A stretch of 64,000 nt of DNA, taken from contig NZ_JACYXJ010000001.1 of the NCBI RefSeq assembly GCF_014842925.1, positions 310,001 to 374,000 on the forward strand, in the 5' to 3' direction. Every line of letters starts with the position of its first letter. Position 1 is the first letter of the stretch. The position numbers and the translations under genes are program-made. This document shows, in pieces, positions 60,995-64,000 of this stretch. Source of the stretch: Roseibium polysiphoniae. GTDB lineage: Bacteria; Pseudomonadota; Alphaproteobacteria; Rhizobiales; Stappiaceae. The notes beneath the pieces are model-generated. The model did not search any database. It was not told where the DNA came from and was given only the letters and a program-made list of their open reading frames with translations.

Positions 60995-61873
60995 TCAGCC
61001 ATCGCTGAAAGCACCCTTGCGGCGCGCGTCGGCGGGTTCGTCGTCAGCGGCTTCCGGCGCCATGTCGAATGTTATGCGGTCCTGGCCCGCGAGGGCGACA
61101 AATCGCTTGCCACGTGCGCGCCCGACAAGGGTCAGACCGGCTTTTCTTGCCAGATCAACGCCCCAGGCCGTGAAGCCGGAACGCGAGACGAGAATTGGAA
61201 TGCCCATCATGACCGTCTTGATCACCATCTCCGAGGTCAACCTGCCCGTGGTGTAGAAGATCTTGTCAGCGGGCGTCACCTGGTTGAGCGTCATCCAGCC
61301 AGCGATCTTGTCGACAGCGTTGTGGCGACCGACGTCTTCCATGTAGACAAGGGGTTTGTCGCCCTGGCAGAGCACGCAGCCGTGGATGGCGCCAGCCTCC
61401 AGGTAGAGTGAAGGCGTTGTGTTGATGGCCTTGGTCAGGGCGTATAGCCAGGAGGTCCTGAGCTCGGCTGATTGCTTCAGTTCGATGCCTTCAAAACCAT
61501 CCATGACATCGCCGAAGACCGTGCCCTGCGCACAGCCAGAGGTGCGCACCTTCTTCTTCAGCTTTTCCTCGTAGTTGGTCTCGCGTTCCGTGCGGACCAC
61601 GACCACTTCAAGATCGTCGTCATAGTCGATGCCGGTGATGACGTCGTCCGCCTGCAGCATGTTCTGGTTCTTCAGATAACCTACGGCGAGCAAATCCGGA
61701 TGGTCGCCGATGGTCATCATCGTGACGACTTCTTGGGAATTGAGAAAGAGCGTGAGCGCCTTTTCGGTGACAACGCGTGTGGTCACGGGCTGCCCGTCCT
61801 GATCGATCCCTTCCACGGATGTGGAAAGGCCTTCGGCTTCAGGCTCCGGGCGCAGAAGGTAGCTGTCGGTCAA
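60995..61873 (-). CDS. fdhD: Formate dehydrogenase accessory sulfurtransferase FdhD
   Basis: The 292-residue protein has the FdhD signatures TSGCAQGTVFGD (Cys114; the second Cys of the E. coli CxxC loop is Gly here), CVLCQGDKPLVYMEDVGRHNAVDKI and YTTGRLTSEMV. FdhD transfers sulfur from IscS to the molybdenum cofactor of formate dehydrogenase, making it active. It starts with TTG, with GGAG 8 bases upstream. It heads the fdhD-mobA-mobB-moeA operon; formate dehydrogenase structural genes are not in the window. Confidence 0.95.
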   Translation of the reverse strand: MTDSYLLRPEPEAEGLSTSVEGIDQDGQPVTTRVVTEKALTLFLNSQEVVTMMTIGDHPDLLAVGYLKNQNMLQADDVITGIDYDDDLEVVVVRTERETNYEEKLKKKVRTSGCAQGTVFGDVMDGFEGIELKQSAELRTSWLYALTKAINTTPSLYLEAGAIHGCVLCQGDKPLVYMEDVGRHNAVDKIAGWMTLNQVTPADKIFYTTGRLTSEMVIKTVMMGIPILVSRSGFTAWGVDLARKAGLTLVGRARGKRFVALAGQDRITFDMAPEAADDEPADARRKGAFSDG

Positions 61874-61977
61874 GAAACGACTCCGGTGGATTACTCCGCC
61901 AGATTATGAGAGCCGTGGAATAGAGCGCAAGGGCTTAACCGGCGTGCGAAGCGTCGCAACCACGATTTGACCCGGCT

Positions 61978-62439
61978 TCAGCCTGTGGCCGTCGCCCTTT
62001 GGTCGCTGGATGGATCCATCAGGTGGGCAATGTTGCTCAACACCACCATCGCTTCCGAGTAGGTGAGGTTGCCGTCTGCGTCGGCGATGGCCTCTCCGAT
62101 CTCTCCGAAAAGCGCTTCTTCCGAAACAGCGTGTTCCGAAAAGCCCATCCACGATTCAGGGAACCGGCGCATGTCGAGCGCGCCCTGGCTCAGCACCTCG
62201 ATATTCTTGTGCCGCGTGTCCTTGCTGATACGGGCAAAGGTGGTTTTGACGTCCTTTTCCGAACCTTCGAGGATCTGAAAAAAGTAGTCGTGGGTAAAGA
62301 GAAGACAGCCGGTCACGCGTGCCGAGGAATTATGCCGTCGTGCCGCATCCAGGATATTGGCGACCTGGGCGTCCGCGACCGCTCGGTCCTGTGTGTCCGA
62401 CATCTCGCTCTTGTAGCAAAGATAGAAAAGATCCTGCAT
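61978..62439 (-). CDS. BLUF-domain blue-light sensor protein
   Basis: The 153-residue protein is a short BLUF type: LFYLCYKS (Tyr6), DAARRHNSSARVTGCLLF (Asn37), YFFQILEG (Gln55) and FPESWMGF (Trp97) are the positions of the flavin-site residues. The BLUF domain binds FAD and shifts its Tyr/Gln hydrogen bonds on blue light. There is no attached effector (no EAL or GGDEF), only a 50-residue helical tail, so it must act on a partner protein. AAAGGG precedes the ATG. The region upstream (62440-62656) is AT-rich and may hold its promoter. Confidence 0.9.
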   Translation of the reverse strand: MQDLFYLCYKSEMSDTQDRAVADAQVANILDAARRHNSSARVTGCLLFTHDYFFQILEGSEKDVKTTFARISKDTRHKNIEVLSQGALDMRRFPESWMGFSEHAVSEEALFGEIGEAIADADGNLTYSEAMVVLSNIAHLMDPSSDQRATATG

Positions 62440-62656
62440 CTTGTTACCCTTTCTTGCGATGAGCTTTTGACTGCTGCGAAGTCAAAATTATCTCGAAAGG
62501 AAACGCTGTCGCTTGGGAATGAAAATAGTCTGAATCCAATAGTATAATTTGGATTATGCATCTGATTGATTTGGGTTGAACTTTAAAAGTGATTAGATTG
62601 CAGGATTTGCGAATAGAAAAAGTGACAATATAGCTGGCGGATAAAGCAGATAAAGA

Positions 62657-63253
62657 TTAGCTGCGTGGTTTTTCCAGCTGCCAGGCGAGGTTTGCTTTCA
62701 CGGCAAGCCACTCGCTGGCGATGATGGAATAGACGACCGTGTCGCGCAGGGATCCGTCTTCCATCTGTTGGTGGGATCGCAATATGCCGTCGAGCTTTGC
62801 GCCAAGGCGTTCGATCGCGGTCCGGCTCTGCCGGTTCAGGAAGTGGGTCCGGAACTCGACCGCGATACAGTCCAGTTCCTCAAATGCGTGCCGCAGCAGG
62901 AGTAGCTTGCACTCAGTGTTGAACGGCGAGCGCTGCACGGCCTTGCGATACCATGTCGAGCCGATTTCGACGCGTCGGTTGAGCGCATCGATGTTCATGT
63001 AGGTTGTCATGCCGACGGCCTTGCCGCTGGACTTGCCCAAAATGGCGAAAGGCAGCATGGAACCTTCTTTTTGAAGGCCCAGCCTGCGCTCGATCTCCGC
63101 CGGAACGGCCTTGGGCGCCGGTACGCTCGTGTACCACAGCTTGTGGACATCCCCGTCAGCGGCTGCGGCGGCAAGATCGTCCGCATGGTCAAGACTCAGC
63201 GGAACCAGGCTTACGAAATTGCCTTGGGTGCAAAAGGGATCGGGCCAGCACAT
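62657..63253 (-). CDS. GNAT-family acetyltransferase (RimJ/RimL-like)
   Basis: The 198-residue protein has FVSLVPLSLDHADDLAAAA, the GNAT strand GMTTYMNIDALNRRVEIGSTWY, and the typical RimL-like segments RSPFNTECKLLLLRHAFEEL and NRQSRTAIERLGAKLDGILR. It transfers an acetyl group from acetyl-CoA to an unknown acceptor, often an amino acid or protein N-terminus. No clear Shine-Dalgarno precedes the ATG. The SDR gene lies 42 bases upstream on the same strand. Confidence 0.9.
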   Translation of the reverse strand: MCWPDPFCTQGNFVSLVPLSLDHADDLAAAAADGDVHKLWYTSVPAPKAVPAEIERRLGLQKEGSMLPFAILGKSSGKAVGMTTYMNIDALNRRVEIGSTWYRKAVQRSPFNTECKLLLLRHAFEELDCIAVEFRTHFLNRQSRTAIERLGAKLDGILRSHQQMEDGSLRDTVVYSIIASEWLAVKANLAWQLEKPRS

Positions 63254-63295
63254 TGGGGGAGCCTTTGAAAACGAATCTTGCGTCTGGGATCGAGA

Positions 63296-63973
63296 CTAGA
63301 ACGGCCGCTCTTCGCCCGTCCACTTGAAGAATGCGCCCGTCTTTGAAATCTTGAGGTCCTCTGCGATCTTCAAAATGCCTTTGGCAACATCTCCCGCATC
63401 GTTGTCAGCTTCCGCACCGCCCATATCGGTCTTCACCCAGCCCGGATCGATCAGACAAACGGCAATTTTCTCGGCTTCTAGGTCGGTCGCAAGACCTTGC
63501 ATGACCTTATTGACCGCAGCTTTCGAGGATCGATAGGCGATCCGGTCGGACTTGGCATAGCCCATCCAGGCCATCTGGCTGGAGACCGTCAGGATCTTGC
63601 CGTGTTCCGACTGGCGCAGATGAGGCAAAAACGCCTGGGCGATCGCAAGCGGAGCAAGCGTGTTGATCGCAAGGGTTTGGGCAAAGCCTTCGAAGTCCAT
63701 GTTCAAAGTGGACTGTCTGTCCGGCCCGATGACGCCTGCATTGTTGATCACAACGTCGAGCGGTGCCCTCAAACCGGCCGCCGCCTTTGCAATTGCCTCC
63801 TGGTCGGTCACGTCAAAGACCATCGTTTGCACATCCGGCAGCAAAGAAGACAGCTCTTCAGCCTGCGCCTGTGTTCGAACCGAAACGTGGACCAACCAGC
63901 CCTTGTCGACCGCTGCTTTGGCGAGCTCCAGGCCAATTCCGCGATTTGCGCCAGTGATCAGAATGCTTGTCAT
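63296..63973 (-). CDS. Short-chain dehydrogenase/reductase
   Basis: The 225-residue enzyme has the Rossmann motif TGANRGIG, NNAGV, and the catalytic YRSSK with Ser in TVSSQMAWMG. It resembles the carbonyl-reductase-like SDRs related to C-factor/sniffer proteins. It uses NAD(P)(H) on an unknown substrate. It starts near the window edge and has no visible regulator. Confidence 0.93.
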   Translation of the reverse strand: MTSILITGANRGIGLELAKAAVDKGWLVHVSVRTQAQAEELSSLLPDVQTMVFDVTDQEAIAKAAAGLRAPLDVVINNAGVIGPDRQSTLNMDFEGFAQTLAINTLAPLAIAQAFLPHLRQSEHGKILTVSSQMAWMGYAKSDRIAYRSSKAAVNKVMQGLATDLEAEKIAVCLIDPGWVKTDMGGAEADNDAGDVAKGILKIAEDLKISKTGAFFKWTGEERPF

Positions 63974-64000
63974 GGAAAACGCTCTTGCAGATAGAGGTGA

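Noticed and set aside
1-64000. CRISPR arrays, insertion sequences, integrases, phage genes and tRNA genes
   Set aside because: No spaced direct repeats, transposase or integrase-like frames, or tRNA-like cloverleafs with a GTTCGAATC arm were seen. The glycan island also shows no flanking mobility gene.

Overview
The window looks like chromosomal DNA of a GC-rich alphaproteobacterium of the order Hyphomicrobiales (Rhizobiales), plausibly a marine Stappiaceae/Labrenzia-type organism. Supporting signs are a rhizobial-type anthranilate synthase gene behind a Trp-codon leader, a cydDCABX operon, a mmsA-type methylmalonate-semialdehyde dehydrogenase, cobS/cobT, many LysR/GntR/Lrp regulators and dense short-spaced gene packing. 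The family-level assignment is inference; no rRNA or tRNA gene was found to support it.

Layout. 1-1001: 5' part of trpE (minus), preceded by an attenuator, a tiny trpL leader with three Trp codons, and a promoter placed so that the leader mRNA would begin at its own AUG. 1.1-6.6 kb: an unknown membrane protein, sthA transhydrogenase, a MarR/DMT-exporter divergent pair with a clear palindrome, and a periplasmic FKBP-rhodanese fusion. 6.7-11.4 kb: a visibly AT-rich island of five minus-strand glycan genes (three GT-A-like proteins, one GT-B-like protein, one methyltransferase), directly behind a class II aldolase/ROK kinase pair of normal composition (11.4-13.1 kb). 13.2-16.7 kb: unknown membrane-anchored protein, LysR regulator, mmsA. 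17.6-24.2 kb: complete cytochrome bd operon cydDCAB plus cydX. 24.2-31.8 kb: peroxiredoxin, TonB-dependent heme receptor with a candidate operator, a two-triad HtrA-like protease and a chemoreceptor. 31.9-40.1 kb: universal stress protein, Lrp/DMT pair around a perfect inverted repeat, a heme-c-motif GGDEF-EAL protein, an SDR/GntR pair around a large inverted repeat, dusA and a TSUP permease. 40.1-44.4 kb: retropepsin-like protease, DUF1289, DUF900 hydrolase, cobS and cobT. 44.4-51.2 kb: hybrid-free histidine kinase, Fe-S uracil-DNA glycosylase, periplasmic thiosulfate sulfurtransferase, Lrp, DUF302 protein, 3-hydroxyisobutyrate-dehydrogenase family enzyme, LysR. 51.2-54.9 kb: amino-acid ABC importer (binding protein and two permeases, no ATPase) with a PLP trans-sulfuration enzyme. 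55.1-58.5 kb: LysR, Tat-exported metallo-beta-lactamase-fold enzyme, small unknown protein, glutathione S-transferase. 58.5-61.9 kb: fdhD-mobA-mobB-moeA molybdenum cofactor operon. 61.9-64 kb: BLUF photoreceptor, GNAT acetyltransferase, SDR.

Themes. Several genes concern respiration, heme and redox balance (cydDCABX, heme receptor, CXXCH-bearing c-di-GMP protein, peroxiredoxin, SthA, two periplasmic rhodanese proteins, molybdenum cofactor/FdhD). The most foreign-looking part is the glycan island. The most unusual single proteins are the two-protease-domain protein at 27.6 kb, the FKBP-rhodanese fusion at 5.8 kb and the heme-motif GGDEF-EAL protein at 34.1 kb. No CRISPR array, insertion sequence, integrase or phage gene was seen.
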